Of a stretch of DNA of 64,000 nucleotides, positions 47,800 through 56,359 are shown piece by piece; position 1 is the first letter of the stretch; each line of letters begins with the position of its first letter. The stretch comes from Streptomyces atratus (GTDB lineage: Bacteria > Actinomycetota > Actinomycetes > Streptomycetales > Streptomycetaceae): positions 1-64,000 of the forward strand of contig NZ_FPJO01000021.1 of the NCBI RefSeq assembly GCF_900119365.1. Direction: 5' to 3'. The position numbers were made by a program, and so were the translations under genes. The notes beneath the pieces are model-generated. The model was not told the origin of the DNA and did not search any database. It was given only the letters and a program-made list of their open reading frames with translations.

Positions 47800-48684
47800 T
47801 CAGCCCCGGTACGTGTCCGGGACGACGGCGACCGGGCAGGGCGCGTAATGGAGCACCGCGTGATTGACCGGGCCCAGCTGGAGCCCGTGCCATCCGCTGC
47901 TCCGCCGGGCGCCGACGACCAGCAGTTCCGCCCCCTCGGCGGCGTCGATCAGTACGTGGTGCGCCGGTCCCTGCGCGACCGATCGGCGGACGACCGTTCC
48001 GGAATCGTCCCCTTCGGCCATAGCCCCCAGGACCGCTTCGAGGTGCTCCTCGGCCCGTCGGCGCTGCGGGGAAGCGGGGGAGCCGGGGAAGGGAGGGTGG
48101 GTCAGGAGCTCGTGTGCCGGGCGGCGCCAGGCCCGTACGGCGACCAGCTCGGCGTGGCGCGCCGCGGCCTGGGCCCGTGCGAAGACGGCCGCCGCCGAGG
48201 GTGCGTCGGCGTCGCTGATCCCGACGACGACGCGGCCGGGTTCTGCCGGTGCGACCGGCGGGACCGCGGGAATCACCACGACCGGGCAGTGGGACCGGCC
48301 GGCCAGCGAGAGTCCGACGGAGCCGAGGAGCATTCCGCCGATCCGGCCCCGGCCCCGGGACCCCAGGACGACGAGTGCCGCCTTGTGGCTCTCCCGTACG
48401 AGTGCGGCCACCGGGTCCTCGGGCTGCACATCGGACACCACGCCCACCTCGGGCCTGAGGTCCCGCACGCGGTCCCGGGCCGAGGCGACGAGATGCTCGG
48501 CGAGGGCCTGTTCGCCGGGGTGCTCGTTGTCGGCGCCGGGCCGCAGCCCCTCGTAGTGCTCCCACAGCGAGGCGTGCACGATGCGCAGGGGGAGCCGGGA
48601 GCGTGCGGCTTCCGCCGCGGCCCAGTCCAGGGCCCGCAGGCTGCCCTCCGATCCGTCCACTCCGACGACCACGGGAAGCCGCAT
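47800..48684 (-). CDS. universal stress protein, two UspA domains
   Basis: A 294-residue tandem Usp protein. Domain 1 (about 1-145) begins LPVVVGVDGSEGSLRALDWA and has the ATP-binding GSRGRGRIGGMLLGSVGLSL (G-2x-G-9x-G-S type). Domain 2 (about 150-294) has GARRSSGWHGLQLGPVNHAV, a changed version that lacks the full glycine pattern, so ATP may bind only in domain 1. ATG 48684 is chosen with AAGG about 11 nt upstream; GTG 48693 is possible. The next gene upstream encodes an Acg-type nitroreductase, a pairing seen in hypoxia/dormancy regulons of actinobacteria. Confidence 0.92.
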   Translation of the reverse strand: MRLPVVVGVDGSEGSLRALDWAAAEAARSRLPLRIVHASLWEHYEGLRPGADNEHPGEQALAEHLVASARDRVRDLRPEVGVVSDVQPEDPVAALVRESHKAALVVLGSRGRGRIGGMLLGSVGLSLAGRSHCPVVVIPAVPPVAPAEPGRVVVGISDADAPSAAAVFARAQAAARHAELVAVRAWRRPAHELLTHPPFPGSPASPQRRRAEEHLEAVLGAMAEGDDSGTVVRRSVAQGPAHHVLIDAAEGAELLVVGARRSSGWHGLQLGPVNHAVLHYAPCPVAVVPDTYRG

Positions 48685-48724
48685 CGCGCACACCGCCTTC
48701 TCTCGGGGCCTCTTCCGGGCGTTC

Positions 48725-49726
48725 CTACGGTTCGATCGTCAGCACCCGGTCCAGGGGGCGGCGCGGCGTGCGCGGCCCGGTGGGCCCGTATCCCAGACGG
48801 ATGATCATCTGGGGGTGCCCGGCGCCGTGGACCGGTTCGCGCAGGACCCAGCGCAGGTCCGGCCATTCCAGGGGCTGGGTCGCGAACGAGGTGGACACCT
48901 GCTCCAGCGTGGCGGTGAGCAGGACGCGCTCCAGCGCCTGACCGGCGCGCAGCCAGTCCGCCGGGCGGTCGCCCCCGGTGCTCAGCAGGGCCAGCTGGGG
49001 CCGGCGCTCGAACAGGACACGGGACCGGCCGACGAGGGGTGCGGTGCCGGCGAAGTCGCGGTTGGTCGCCCGCTCGGCGGCGTCGCGGGGGCCGAAGGCG
49101 TAGTCGGGGATGCCGTCGACCGGCGCGTCGGACTTCGTGTACCGGGTCCAGTGCTCCTGCTCGGCCTCCCGTGCCGGGTCCCTGCGGTCGTACCCCTCGG
49201 CGTCCCGGATCAGGCCGAGCACGGTCTCCAGATGGGGCCCGGTCAGGAACGCGAAGTCCGCGCCCTCGGCACCGGCTGCCGCTGCGAGGCGCGCCCGTAC
49301 GTCGTCGGGGATCGCCTGCTCGTCGAACGGATAGCGGCTGGTGTGCCGGTCCGCGATCGCGGGATGGAGCGCGCGGAGCGCCTCGTCGGCCGGCCCGAGG
49401 GGGGTGTCGGGGCGGTCGTCCAGGCGTACGGAGGCCAGGAGGGCCGGCTCCGACGGCGAGGGCAGCAGCGCGGTGACCGCGTCCAGGCCGTGGTGGGCGG
49501 CGGAGACCCGCAGGTTGAGCAGGGCCGCGCCGCAGCCGATGTGAAGGGCGCGGGTGGAGGGGTCGGCCTCCGGCATCCGGCGCTCGAAGTCGGCGCGGAG
49601 GACGAGGGTGCGGCTGCGCCGCCCGTAGTGGAAGAGCCAGGGCTGGGCGTTGTGCATGGACGGAGCGGCGGTGGCGTCGGCGACGAGGTCGGTCACCACG
49701 GCGTCGGTGAGTGTCTCGGTGGACAT
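48725..49726 (-). CDS. Acg-family nitroreductase-like FMN-binding protein
   Basis: A 333-residue protein of the Acg (Rv2032-like) group: two nitroreductase halves in one chain. AAPSMHNAQPWLFHYGRRSR is the typical opening with FMN-contacting Ser/Asn, and RADFERRMPEADPSTRALHI follows. Acg proteins bind flavin but lack normal nitroreductase activity and are thought to store FMN during dormancy. ATG 49726 has GGGGG upstream. It lies 40 bp from the UspA gene on the same strand; likely one operon for low-oxygen or stress survival. A clear DevR box was not found. Confidence 0.9.
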   Translation of the reverse strand: MSTETLTDAVVTDLVADATAAPSMHNAQPWLFHYGRRSRTLVLRADFERRMPEADPSTRALHIGCGAALLNLRVSAAHHGLDAVTALLPSPSEPALLASVRLDDRPDTPLGPADEALRALHPAIADRHTSRYPFDEQAIPDDVRARLAAAAGAEGADFAFLTGPHLETVLGLIRDAEGYDRRDPAREAEQEHWTRYTKSDAPVDGIPDYAFGPRDAAERATNRDFAGTAPLVGRSRVLFERRPQLALLSTGGDRPADWLRAGQALERVLLTATLEQVSTSFATQPLEWPDLRWVLREPVHGAGHPQMIIRLGYGPTGPRTPRRPLDRVLTIEP

Positions 49727-49882
49727 CGGACCCCCGGAGGTCGGGAACTGTCGATGTCTCTCCAGCATGTATCAAGAGCAGCCGAGGCGATATGGGTCTT
49801 TCCTCCCGAAGCTCGTATTTCCTGCAGGTTTCGGGATCTCGCCGGACGGGGGATCGCGGAGGAGGGCGGGGTGCCGGCTTGG

Positions 49883-50482
49883 CTACGCGGGCGCCCCGAG
49901 CCGGGTGACCAGGTGGTGCCAGGCTTCCTCCAGGCGCTCCAGGGGCATGCCGCGCTCGGTGGTGAGGTGGTGGACGAGGGCGGTGTCGATGGAGCCGAGC
50001 AGGGTGTGCGCCAGCAGTTCCGGATCGCCGGGCACGTCGGCCTGCCGCAGCAGCATCGCGATGTGGTTGATGCGCAGATGGAGCGCCGGGACGGCGTAGT
50101 TGCGCAGCGGGTCGGTCCGGCTGGCCAGGATCAGCGGGTGGTGATCGCGTTCGTGGCGCAGGACGGCGGGCCCGAAGGCGTGCAGCCGATCTGCCGCCGA
50201 GGCGCCGGGGCCCAGTGGCGGTGGACCGGAGAGGAAGGCGGCCTGGAGTTGCTTCTCCCGGTGGTCCAGGAGCGCGATCAGGAGCCCGGCCCGGTCGCCG
50301 AAGCGCCGGAAGACGGTTCCCTTGCCCACTCCCGCGGCAGCGGCCACCGACTCCATGGTCAGGTCCGCCGCTCCGCACCCGGACAGGAGCCGGGAGGCGG
50401 CGTCCAGCAGGAGCGTGCGGTTGCGCGCCGCGTCCGCTCGTAGTTGCGGGGGTTCATCGGTCGGGGCGAGCGGGAGATTCAT
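49883..50482 (-). CDS. TetR-family regulator
   Basis: A 199-residue repressor. HTH: LLLDAASRLLSGCGAADLTM, then ESVAAAAGVGKGTVFRRFGD; the rest is the ligand domain. ATG 50482 is preferred because AGGAAAAGAGCGG precedes it; ATG 50536 would add 18 Pro-rich residues and has GAGG too close. It is divergent from the FMN reductase gene and two 20-bp palindromes lie between, so it probably represses both. Confidence 0.87.
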   Translation of the reverse strand: MNLPLAPTDEPPQLRADAARNRTLLLDAASRLLSGCGAADLTMESVAAAAGVGKGTVFRRFGDRAGLLIALLDHREKQLQAAFLSGPPPLGPGASAADRLHAFGPAVLRHERDHHPLILASRTDPLRNYAVPALHLRINHIAMLLRQADVPGDPELLAHTLLGSIDTALVHHLTTERGMPLERLEEAWHHLVTRLGAPA

Positions 50483-50563
50483 CCGCTCTTTTCCTGGTTC
50501 GGGCAGCCTCGGGGGAGGGGTGACGGAGCCGGTCATGACCTCAGCGTAACGCCCGGGAAGAAT

Positions 50564-50583
50564 AAGTGGACCGTGGTCCGTTT
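50564..50583. promoter_or_regulatory. TetR operator, copy 1
   Basis: AAGTGGACCGTGGTCCGTTT, an imperfect version of the perfect palindrome 35 bp away (centre to centre). Confidence 0.8.
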
Positions 50584-50598
50584 AGCTGGTAGAACTTT

Positions 50599-50618
50599 AA
50601 GCGGACCATGGTCCGCTT
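50599..50618. promoter_or_regulatory. TetR operator, copy 2
   Basis: AAGCGGACCATGGTCCGCTT, a perfect 20-bp palindrome, 40 bp before the FMN reductase start. Together with copy 1 it lies between the divergent genes. Confidence 0.85.
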
Positions 50619-50657
50619 GATTGGACTCAACCGCCTCGCCGCCTTCCGGGAGTTCCC

Positions 50658-51215
50658 ATGTCTGTACGCATCCTCGCCCTCGTCGGCAGCCTCCGCGCCG
50701 GCTCGCACAACCGTCAGCTCGCCGAGGCCGCTGCCAAACACGCCCCCGAGGGCGCCGAGATCGAGCTGTTCGAGGGTCTGGCCGATGTGCCCTTCTACAA
50801 CGAGGACATCGACGTCGAGGGAAGCGTCCCGGCGGCCGCCGCCCGGCTGCGTGAGACGGCGGCAGGGGTCGACGCCCTCCTGCTGTTCTCGCCCGAGTAC
50901 AACGGCACCATGCCGGCCGTCCTGAAGAACGCCATCGACTGGCTGTCGCGCCCGTTCGGCGCCGGCGCCGTCTCCGGCAAGCCGGTCGCCGTGGTCGGCA
51001 CCGCCTTCGGTCAGTACGGCGGCGTCTGGGCGCAGGACGACGCCCGCAAGTCCGTCGGCATCGCGGGTGCCGTGGTCCTGGAGGACGTCAAGCTGTCCAT
51101 CCCCGGCTCCGTGACGCGCTTCGCCGACACCCACCCCGCGGACGACGCCGAGGTCGTCACCGCGATCACCGAGGTCATCGCCCAGGTGCGCTCGGCCGTC
51201 CCGGTGGCCGCCTGA
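50658..51215 (+). CDS. NADPH-dependent FMN reductase (azoreductase/quinone-reductase type)
   Basis: A 185-residue flavodoxin-fold protein. The FMN phosphate loop is LVGSLRAGSHNRQLAEA (GSxRxxSxN) and the isoalloxazine loop is SPEYNGTMPAVLKNAIDWLS, both diagnostic of the FMN_red family. It likely reduces quinones or azo/chromate compounds with NADPH. GGGAG lies 7 nt before the ATG. Twin TetR operators upstream suggest induction by such a compound. Confidence 0.93.
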   Translation: MSVRILALVGSLRAGSHNRQLAEAAAKHAPEGAEIELFEGLADVPFYNEDIDVEGSVPAAAARLRETAAGVDALLLFSPEYNGTMPAVLKNAIDWLSRPFGAGAVSGKPVAVVGTAFGQYGGVWAQDDARKSVGIAGAVVLEDVKLSIPGSVTRFADTHPADDAEVVTAITEVIAQVRSAVPVAA

Positions 51216-51351
51216 CCTCCGGGGCCTGTCAGGCCCTGCGCATACGGCGGCGGCGCGGGCGAGAACGCTTGGCCGCCGCCGTCTTCATGTTCCGGCAGTC
51301 CCGGGGCGGGTGAGCGCGCCCCGCCACGGCATCGCGCCGAACGGGCCCGGG

Positions 51352-51783
51352 TCAGGGCCAGACCAGGCAGTACGCCTGGTGCCCCGCGTCGTGCAGCCGG
51401 TGCGAGAAGTCCTGCCACTCGTGCAGGAGTTGGTAGACGTTGAACGCGTCGCGCGGGCCGCCGCGGTCCGGGACCGTGGACCAGATGAACGCCGCGGCAC
51501 CCACCGACTCCTCGCCGACGCCGCGCAGCGGGTCGACGACCGTCATCGGGAGCTTGACCACCGCGTAGTCGGGGTGCAGCACGACCAGTTCCAGCGGGGG
51601 GACCCTGTGCAGGGGTATGCCCTGTATTCCGGTGAGGACCATCGCCGCCACCGTCTCCGGCTTGATCTTGGTGAACATGCCGCCCATGCCCAGCTCGTCA
51701 CCGCCGAGCTCCTCGGGGCGCATCGAAATGGGCACGCGTGCCGCGGTGGCCCCGTCGGGGGCACCGAAGTACTTGTAGGTCAC
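51352..51783 (-). CDS. conserved hypothetical protein
   Basis: A 143-residue protein conserved in Streptomyces beside hemL. Segments are MTYKYFGAPDGATAARVPIS, MRPEELGGDELGMGGMFTKI, LHPDYAVVKLPMTVVDPL and FNVYQLLHEWQDFSHRLHDA. No known domain is recognised. GTG 51783 is chosen as conserved sequence starts there; the upstream small frame ends with a GTGA overlap, so the two may be coupled. Confidence 0.75.
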   Translation of the reverse strand: MTYKYFGAPDGATAARVPISMRPEELGGDELGMGGMFTKIKPETVAAMVLTGIQGIPLHRVPPLELVVLHPDYAVVKLPMTVVDPLRGVGEESVGAAAFIWSTVPDRGGPRDAFNVYQLLHEWQDFSHRLHDAGHQAYCLVWP

Positions 51784-51953
51784 CCCCACCCGGCCACCAC
51801 TCCTGCTTCCGGCTTCGCCACCCTGCGTACCACCGGCCCGTATGCCTTGCTCGCGCTCCGCTTCACGCCGGTGCCGACCCCGCCGGGCAGGCTCGGGCCC
51901 CAGGTCGTCGGTCCCTTCGCCCACTCCGCCACCGCGATGCATATCTCATCCAC
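51780..51953 (-). CDS. possible 57-residue peptide coupled to the next gene
   Basis: From GTG 51953: MDEICIAVAEWAKGPTTWGP, then SLPGGVGTGVKRSASKAYG and a tail to GWG. Its TGA overlaps the GTG of the following gene (GTGA), a coupling pattern seen elsewhere in this window. No ribosome-binding site is visible at its own start. No family recognised. Confidence 0.35.
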   Translation of the reverse strand: MDEICIAVAEWAKGPTTWGPSLPGGVGTGVKRSASKAYGPVVRRVAKPEAGVVAGWG

Positions 51954-52080
51954 CCGACTACTACTTAGGAGACACAGCCCCCGCCGCGCAACCCGATCAT
52001 CGTGCCAGTGACCTCCCCCGCGGGCGTGCGGTGAAACACCTGTCCGCAAGACCGTCCGTGGCTCTGACACCATGGCTTGT

Positions 52081-53388
52081 GTGAGCTTTCCCTATGACGC
52101 CCCAGTTTCGCAGACGCTTTTCGACCGCGCGTCCCTCGTGACGCCCGGCGGCGTGAACTCTCCCGTCCGTGCCTTCCGAGCCGTGGGCGGTACGCCCCGC
52201 TTCATGGTGTCCGGCAGCGGTCCTTACCTCACCGACGCCGACGGCCGTGAGTATGTCGACCTCGTGTGCTCGTGGGGGCCGATGATCCTCGGCCACTCCC
52301 ACCCGGAGGTCATCGCCGCAGTGCAGGAGGCCGTCGCCCGCGGCACCTCGTTCGGTACGCCCGGTGAGGGCGAGGTCGCGCTCGCCGAGGAGATCGTGGC
52401 CCGGATCGAGCCCGTGGAGCAGGTGCGACTGGTGTCGTCCGGCACCGAGGCGACCATGTCCGCGATCCGGCTGGCCCGCGGGTTCACGGGCCGGGCCAAG
52501 GTGGTGAAGTTCGCCGGCTGCTACCACGGCCACGTCGACGCGCTGCTCGCCGCCGCCGGATCCGGGGTCGCGACCTTCGGCCTCCCGGACACCCCCGGGG
52601 TCACCGGCGCGCAGGCCGGCGACACGATCGTGCTGCCGTACAACGACCTGGACGCCGTCCGCGAGGCGTTCGCCGCGCACCCCGGCGAGATCGCCTGCGT
52701 GATCACCGAGGCGTCGCCGGGCAACATGGGCGTCGTACCGCCGCTGGACGGTTTCAACGCCGGGCTCAAGGAGCTCTGCGCCGCGGGCGGTGCGCTCTAC
52801 ATCTCCGACGAGGTCATGACCGGGTTCCGTACGTCGAAGGCCGGCTGGTTCGGCGTCGACGGGGTGCGGCCCGACCTGATGACCTTCGGCAAGGTCATGG
52901 GCGGCGGCTTCCCGGCCGCGGCCTTCGGCGGGCGCGCGGACGTGATGGCCCACCTCGCCCCGGTCGGCCCCGTCTACCAGGCGGGCACCCTCTCCGGGAA
53001 CCCGATCGCCACCGCCGCCGGTCTCGCCCAGCTGCGACTGCTCGACGACGCGGCGTACGCCAAGGTGGACGCGGTCTCCGCGGAGATCCGAGGCCTGGTC
53101 AGCGAGGCGCTGGCCAAGGAAGGCGTGGCGCACACGGTGCAGGCGGCGAGCAACATGTTCTCCGTCTTCTTCACCGACCGCCCGGTGCGGAACTACGAGG
53201 ACGCCAAGCAGCAGGAAGCTTTCCGCTTCACCGCCTTCTTCCACTCGCTGCTGTCGCAGGGCGTCTACCTGCCGCCGTCGGCCTTCGAGTCCTGGTTCGT
53301 CTCCACCGCCCACGACACGCGGGCCGTCGAGCGCATCGCCGCCGCCCTGCCCGCTGCCGCCCGCGCCGCCTCGGAGGCCACCGCATGA
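52081..53388 (+). CDS. hemL: glutamate-1-semialdehyde 2,1-aminomutase
   Basis: A 435-residue PLP enzyme (fold type I) that turns glutamate-1-semialdehyde into 5-aminolevulinate, the step after HemA. SSGTEATMSAIRLARGFTGR binds the PLP phosphate, ISDEVMTGFR holds the ring Asp, and the Schiff-base Lys is in MTFGKVMGGGFPAAAFGG (K271 from the GTG). No Shine-Dalgarno exists; GTG 52081 has CACCAT 7 nt upstream and starts MSFPYDAPVSQTLFDRA, so a leaderless start is likely. ATG 52072 (three codons more) is the alternative. Its stop overlaps the phosphatase gene by ATGA. Confidence 0.96.
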   Translation: MSFPYDAPVSQTLFDRASLVTPGGVNSPVRAFRAVGGTPRFMVSGSGPYLTDADGREYVDLVCSWGPMILGHSHPEVIAAVQEAVARGTSFGTPGEGEVALAEEIVARIEPVEQVRLVSSGTEATMSAIRLARGFTGRAKVVKFAGCYHGHVDALLAAAGSGVATFGLPDTPGVTGAQAGDTIVLPYNDLDAVREAFAAHPGEIACVITEASPGNMGVVPPLDGFNAGLKELCAAGGALYISDEVMTGFRTSKAGWFGVDGVRPDLMTFGKVMGGGFPAAAFGGRADVMAHLAPVGPVYQAGTLSGNPIATAAGLAQLRLLDDAAYAKVDAVSAEIRGLVSEALAKEGVAHTVQAASNMFSVFFTDRPVRNYEDAKQQEAFRFTAFFHSLLSQGVYLPPSAFESWFVSTAHDTRAVERIAAALPAAARAASEATA

Positions 53389-54101
53389 GCGAGAACGGAA
53401 ACCGCAAGGAAGACGGAGGCCGCAAGGACAAGGACATCACCGTCGTCCACCTGATGCGGCACGGCGAGGTGCACAACCCGGAGGGCGTGCTCTACGGCCG
53501 CCGCCCCGGCTACCACCTCTCCGAACTCGGCCGGCAGATGGCCGACCGGGTCGCCGAGCACCTCGCGGGCCGCGACATCACCCATGTCGTCGCCTCCCCG
53601 CTGGAGCGCGCCCAGGAGACGGCCACGCCGATCGCCAAGACGCACGGCCTGGGGCCGGCCACCGACGCGCGGCTCATCGAGGCGGCCAACGTCTTCGAGG
53701 GCAAGACCTTCGGCGTCGGCGACGGCGCGCTGCGCAAGCCGGACAACTGGAAGCACCTGACGAACCCGTTCCGGCCGTCGTGGGGCGAGCCGTACATCGA
53801 GCAGGTCGTACGGATGATGGGCGCGCTGGACGCCGCGCGCGACGCGGCCCGCGGCCACGAGGCGGTCTGCGTCAGCCACCAGCTGCCGATCTGGATCGTG
53901 CGGAGCTTCGTCGAGCGGCGGCGGCTCTGGCACGACCCGCGCAAGCGGCAGTGCACCCTCGCCTCGCTGACCACCTTCACGTACCAGGGCGACAAGATCG
54001 TGTCGGTCGGGTACTCGGAGCCGGCGCGGGACCTGGTGCCGGCGCATCTGCGGGCCGGGGCGAAGCCGGTGAAGGGGAAGTCGAAGGCGTTCGGCGCGTA
54101 G
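53385..54101 (+). CDS. histidine phosphatase family protein
   Basis: A 238-residue protein of the phosphoglycerate mutase-like superfamily. The catalytic motif is HLMRHGEVHNPEG (R25, H26) and the second catalytic His is in VCVSHQLPIWIV; a Lys-rich leader (1-17) and tail flank the domain. The substrate is unknown. The ATG overlaps the hemL stop by 4 nt, so the genes are translated together, an arrangement conserved in Streptomyces. Confidence 0.93.
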   Translation: MSENGNRKEDGGRKDKDITVVHLMRHGEVHNPEGVLYGRRPGYHLSELGRQMADRVAEHLAGRDITHVVASPLERAQETATPIAKTHGLGPATDARLIEAANVFEGKTFGVGDGALRKPDNWKHLTNPFRPSWGEPYIEQVVRMMGALDAARDAARGHEAVCVSHQLPIWIVRSFVERRRLWHDPRKRQCTLASLTTFTYQGDKIVSVGYSEPARDLVPAHLRAGAKPVKGKSKAFGA

Positions 54102-54425
54102 CCGGCCGACGGGCCGGCGGGGCGAGCGGGGTGCGGGGGCCCCGGTCCCGGTCGGCGGGTGCCGATTCGACCTCGGTCGACGTTTTGTCCTCAATCGCCG
54201 GACGGGCTTGATCTTTCACCCGTCCGGCGATTGCTGTCTTCGGTGGTGGTTGAAGCGCTGCTCCCGCCCCGCGCCACCTGCTAGGTCATGTGTTCGACCA
54301 TGGCTGGTGGCCTGGTCACGCAAAGAATCACGTACTAATTCGCGGAACCCCCGTGTCGAATCCCTCATCTAAGCCTTCGCCGGTTTGTATGAAAATAAGG
54401 CAAAACGACCGCAGATGGGGTAATC
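54102..54425. other. spacer upstream of the Tat lipoprotein gene
   Basis: 324 bp without a gene. It holds the hairpin repeat at 54192-54233, then an A/T-richer stretch (about 54285-54420) that should contain the promoter of the lipoprotein gene. Confidence 0.65.
54192..54233. repeat. CAATCGCCGGACGGG hairpin repeat
   Basis: CAATCGCCGGACGGG, a 12-nt loop and its perfect complement. Sequences of this kind (tcaa-cgccggacgggc) recur between genes in Streptomyces chromosomes. It can end transcription of hemL-phosphatase. Confidence 0.8.
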
Positions 54426-55676
54426 ATGCGTGACATCAGCCGAAGGGGTCTGCTCGGAGCCGGGCTTGGAACTGCCGCCGCCGTCGGAGTGGCGGGCTGC
54501 GGCGCCTTCGGTTCCTCGGGCGGGAGCCGGTCGGGGACCACGGGGGAGAAGGGTTCCGACGGAAGCACTCGCGGAACCGGGTCCGCGAAGAAGGACGTGC
54601 GGAAGATCGGGGACGGTTCCACCGCGGACACCGGGAAGCAGCCGCATCAGCCCGCCAAGCCGGTCCCGCTCGAACCCGGTCAGACGCCGCCGCAGTTCGT
54701 GATCTTCTCCTGGGACGGGGCGGGCGAGGTCGGCAACGGACTCTTCCCGCGCTTTCTGGAACTCGCCAAGGATCATGACGCGGCGATGACCTTCTTCCTG
54801 TCCGGGCTCTATCTGCTGCCCGAGTCGAAGAAGTCCATGTACCGGCCGCCCAACAACCCCGTCGGCGCTTCCGACATCGGATATCTCACCGACGGTCACA
54901 TCAAGGAGACGCTGAAGAACGTCCGTCAGGCCTGGCTTGACGGGCACGAGATCGGAACCCACTTCAACGGGCATTTCTGCAGCGGTTCCGGATCGGTCGC
55001 GAACTGGTCCTCCGCCCAGTGGCGGAACGAAATCGATCAGGCGGTCTCCTTCGTCACCGAATGGCGTACGAACACCGGCTGGACCGACCTCGATCCGCTG
55101 CCCTTCGACTACCGCAAGGAACTGGTCGGCGGCCGCGCCCCCTGTCTGCTCGGCCAGGAGAATCTGCTGCCCACGGCGAGCAAGCTCGGCTGGCGCTACG
55201 ACGCCAGCTCACCCGGTGGCACCCAGGTCTGGCCCAAGAAGCGGGAGGGTGTCTGGGATCTGCCGCTCCAGGCCATGCCGTTCCCCGGGCACACCTTCGA
55301 GGTCCTCTCGATGGACTACAACATCCTCGCCAACCAGTCGCTGAATTCGACCAAGGGCATGCCCTCGCGCTATCCCGAATGGCGCGAGCAGGCCACTCAG
55401 TCGTACCTCTCCGGTTTCAACCGCGCGTACTCGACGAATCGCGCGCCCTTCTACATCGGAAACCACTTCGAGGAGTGGAACGGCGGCATCTACATGGACG
55501 CCGTCGAGGAAGTGCTCAAGAAAATCGCGGGCAAGCCGGATGTGCGGCTCGTCTCCTTCCGGCAGTTCGTCGACTGGCTCGACGTCCAGACCCCGGCCGT
55601 ACTCGACAAGCTCCGCACGCTGGGGGTCGGGCAGTCCCCCGAAGGCGGCTGGAACGCCTTCTTTAAACAAGCCTGA
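54426..55676 (+). CDS. Tat-exported lipoprotein of the polysaccharide-deacetylase type
   Basis: A 416-residue protein. The N-terminus MRDISRRGLLGAGLGTAAAV has a twin-arginine motif and lipobox VAGC (C25), so it is a Tat-exported lipoprotein. After a ~55-residue linker comes a NodB-like domain: FVIFSWDGAGE (D97), FFLSGLYLLP and HEIGTHFNGHFC (H174, H179, H183). The pattern differs from standard NodB deacetylases (no TFDDGP), so activity on a cell-wall glycan is probable but not certain. It lies between the hemL pair and the cytochrome c set, as in S. coelicolor (SCO4471 from memory). Confidence 0.85.
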   Translation: MRDISRRGLLGAGLGTAAAVGVAGCGAFGSSGGSRSGTTGEKGSDGSTRGTGSAKKDVRKIGDGSTADTGKQPHQPAKPVPLEPGQTPPQFVIFSWDGAGEVGNGLFPRFLELAKDHDAAMTFFLSGLYLLPESKKSMYRPPNNPVGASDIGYLTDGHIKETLKNVRQAWLDGHEIGTHFNGHFCSGSGSVANWSSAQWRNEIDQAVSFVTEWRTNTGWTDLDPLPFDYRKELVGGRAPCLLGQENLLPTASKLGWRYDASSPGGTQVWPKKREGVWDLPLQAMPFPGHTFEVLSMDYNILANQSLNSTKGMPSRYPEWREQATQSYLSGFNRAYSTNRAPFYIGNHFEEWNGGIYMDAVEEVLKKIAGKPDVRLVSFRQFVDWLDVQTPAVLDKLRTLGVGQSPEGGWNAFFKQA

Positions 55677-55743
55677 CAACGGGCTTTACGGGCACCGAGG
55701 GGGGTGCCCGAGATCGTCGGAACAGCCATGCGAAACTTTTCAC

Positions 55744-56355
55744 ATGAGCTATGGCCGCGCACCCCGACGCCGCTTCACCCTGCTCGCCGCCCCCGCAGCG
55801 GCCGCCGCACTCGCCCTCACGCTGACCGCGTGCGGCGGGGACGGCAACAAGGCCGGAGGCGGTGGCAATACGAACTTCGTCACGGGCAGTGGCGGTATCT
55901 CCACCGTGGACAAGGGCGACCGCAAGGCCGCCCCGAAGCTGGACGGCGAGACCCTCGACGGCAAGCAGCTCGACGTCGCCGACTACAAGGGCAAGGTCGT
56001 CGTACTGAACATGTGGGGCTCGTGGTGCGGGCCCTGCCGCCTGGAGGCCCAGTACTTCTCGCGGGTGGCGAAGGAGACGAAGGACAAGGACGTCCAGTTC
56101 GTCGGGATCAACACCCGGGACGCCAAGAAGGGCCCCGCGATCAGCTTCGAGAAGGACTACGGGGTCCCCTACCCGAGCCTCTACGACCCGACCGGCAAGC
56201 TCATGCTCCGCTTCCCCAAGGGCACGCTGCGTCCGCAGGCCATTCCGTCGACCGTGGTGCTGGACCGGGACGGCAAGATCGCCGCCCGTTCGCTGACCGC
56301 GCTCGACTCCGACAAGCTGCACAAGATGATCGACCCGCTGATCGCGGAGAAGTGA
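55744..56355 (+). CDS. ResA/TlpA-like thiol-disulphide lipoprotein
   Basis: A 203-residue lipoprotein: signal peptide with lipobox LTAC (C30), then a thioredoxin fold with WGSWCGPCRLEAQYF (C95, C98) and cis-Pro in PQAIPSTVVLDRDG. It should reduce apocytochrome c cysteines outside the membrane, being itself reduced by CcdA. ATG 55744 is preferred as it begins the signal peptide. First gene of the ccs operon; CcdA begins 4 bp after its stop. Confidence 0.93.
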   Translation: MSYGRAPRRRFTLLAAPAAAAALALTLTACGGDGNKAGGGGNTNFVTGSGGISTVDKGDRKAAPKLDGETLDGKQLDVADYKGKVVVLNMWGSWCGPCRLEAQYFSRVAKETKDKDVQFVGINTRDAKKGPAISFEKDYGVPYPSLYDPTGKLMLRFPKGTLRPQAIPSTVVLDRDGKIAARSLTALDSDKLHKMIDPLIAEK

Positions 56356-56359
56356 TTCC

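Noticed and set aside
49727..49882. Possible DevR/OsdR box upstream of the Acg gene
   Set aside because: Only a partial GTCGGGAACTGTCG-like match; symmetry and key bases of the consensus are missing.
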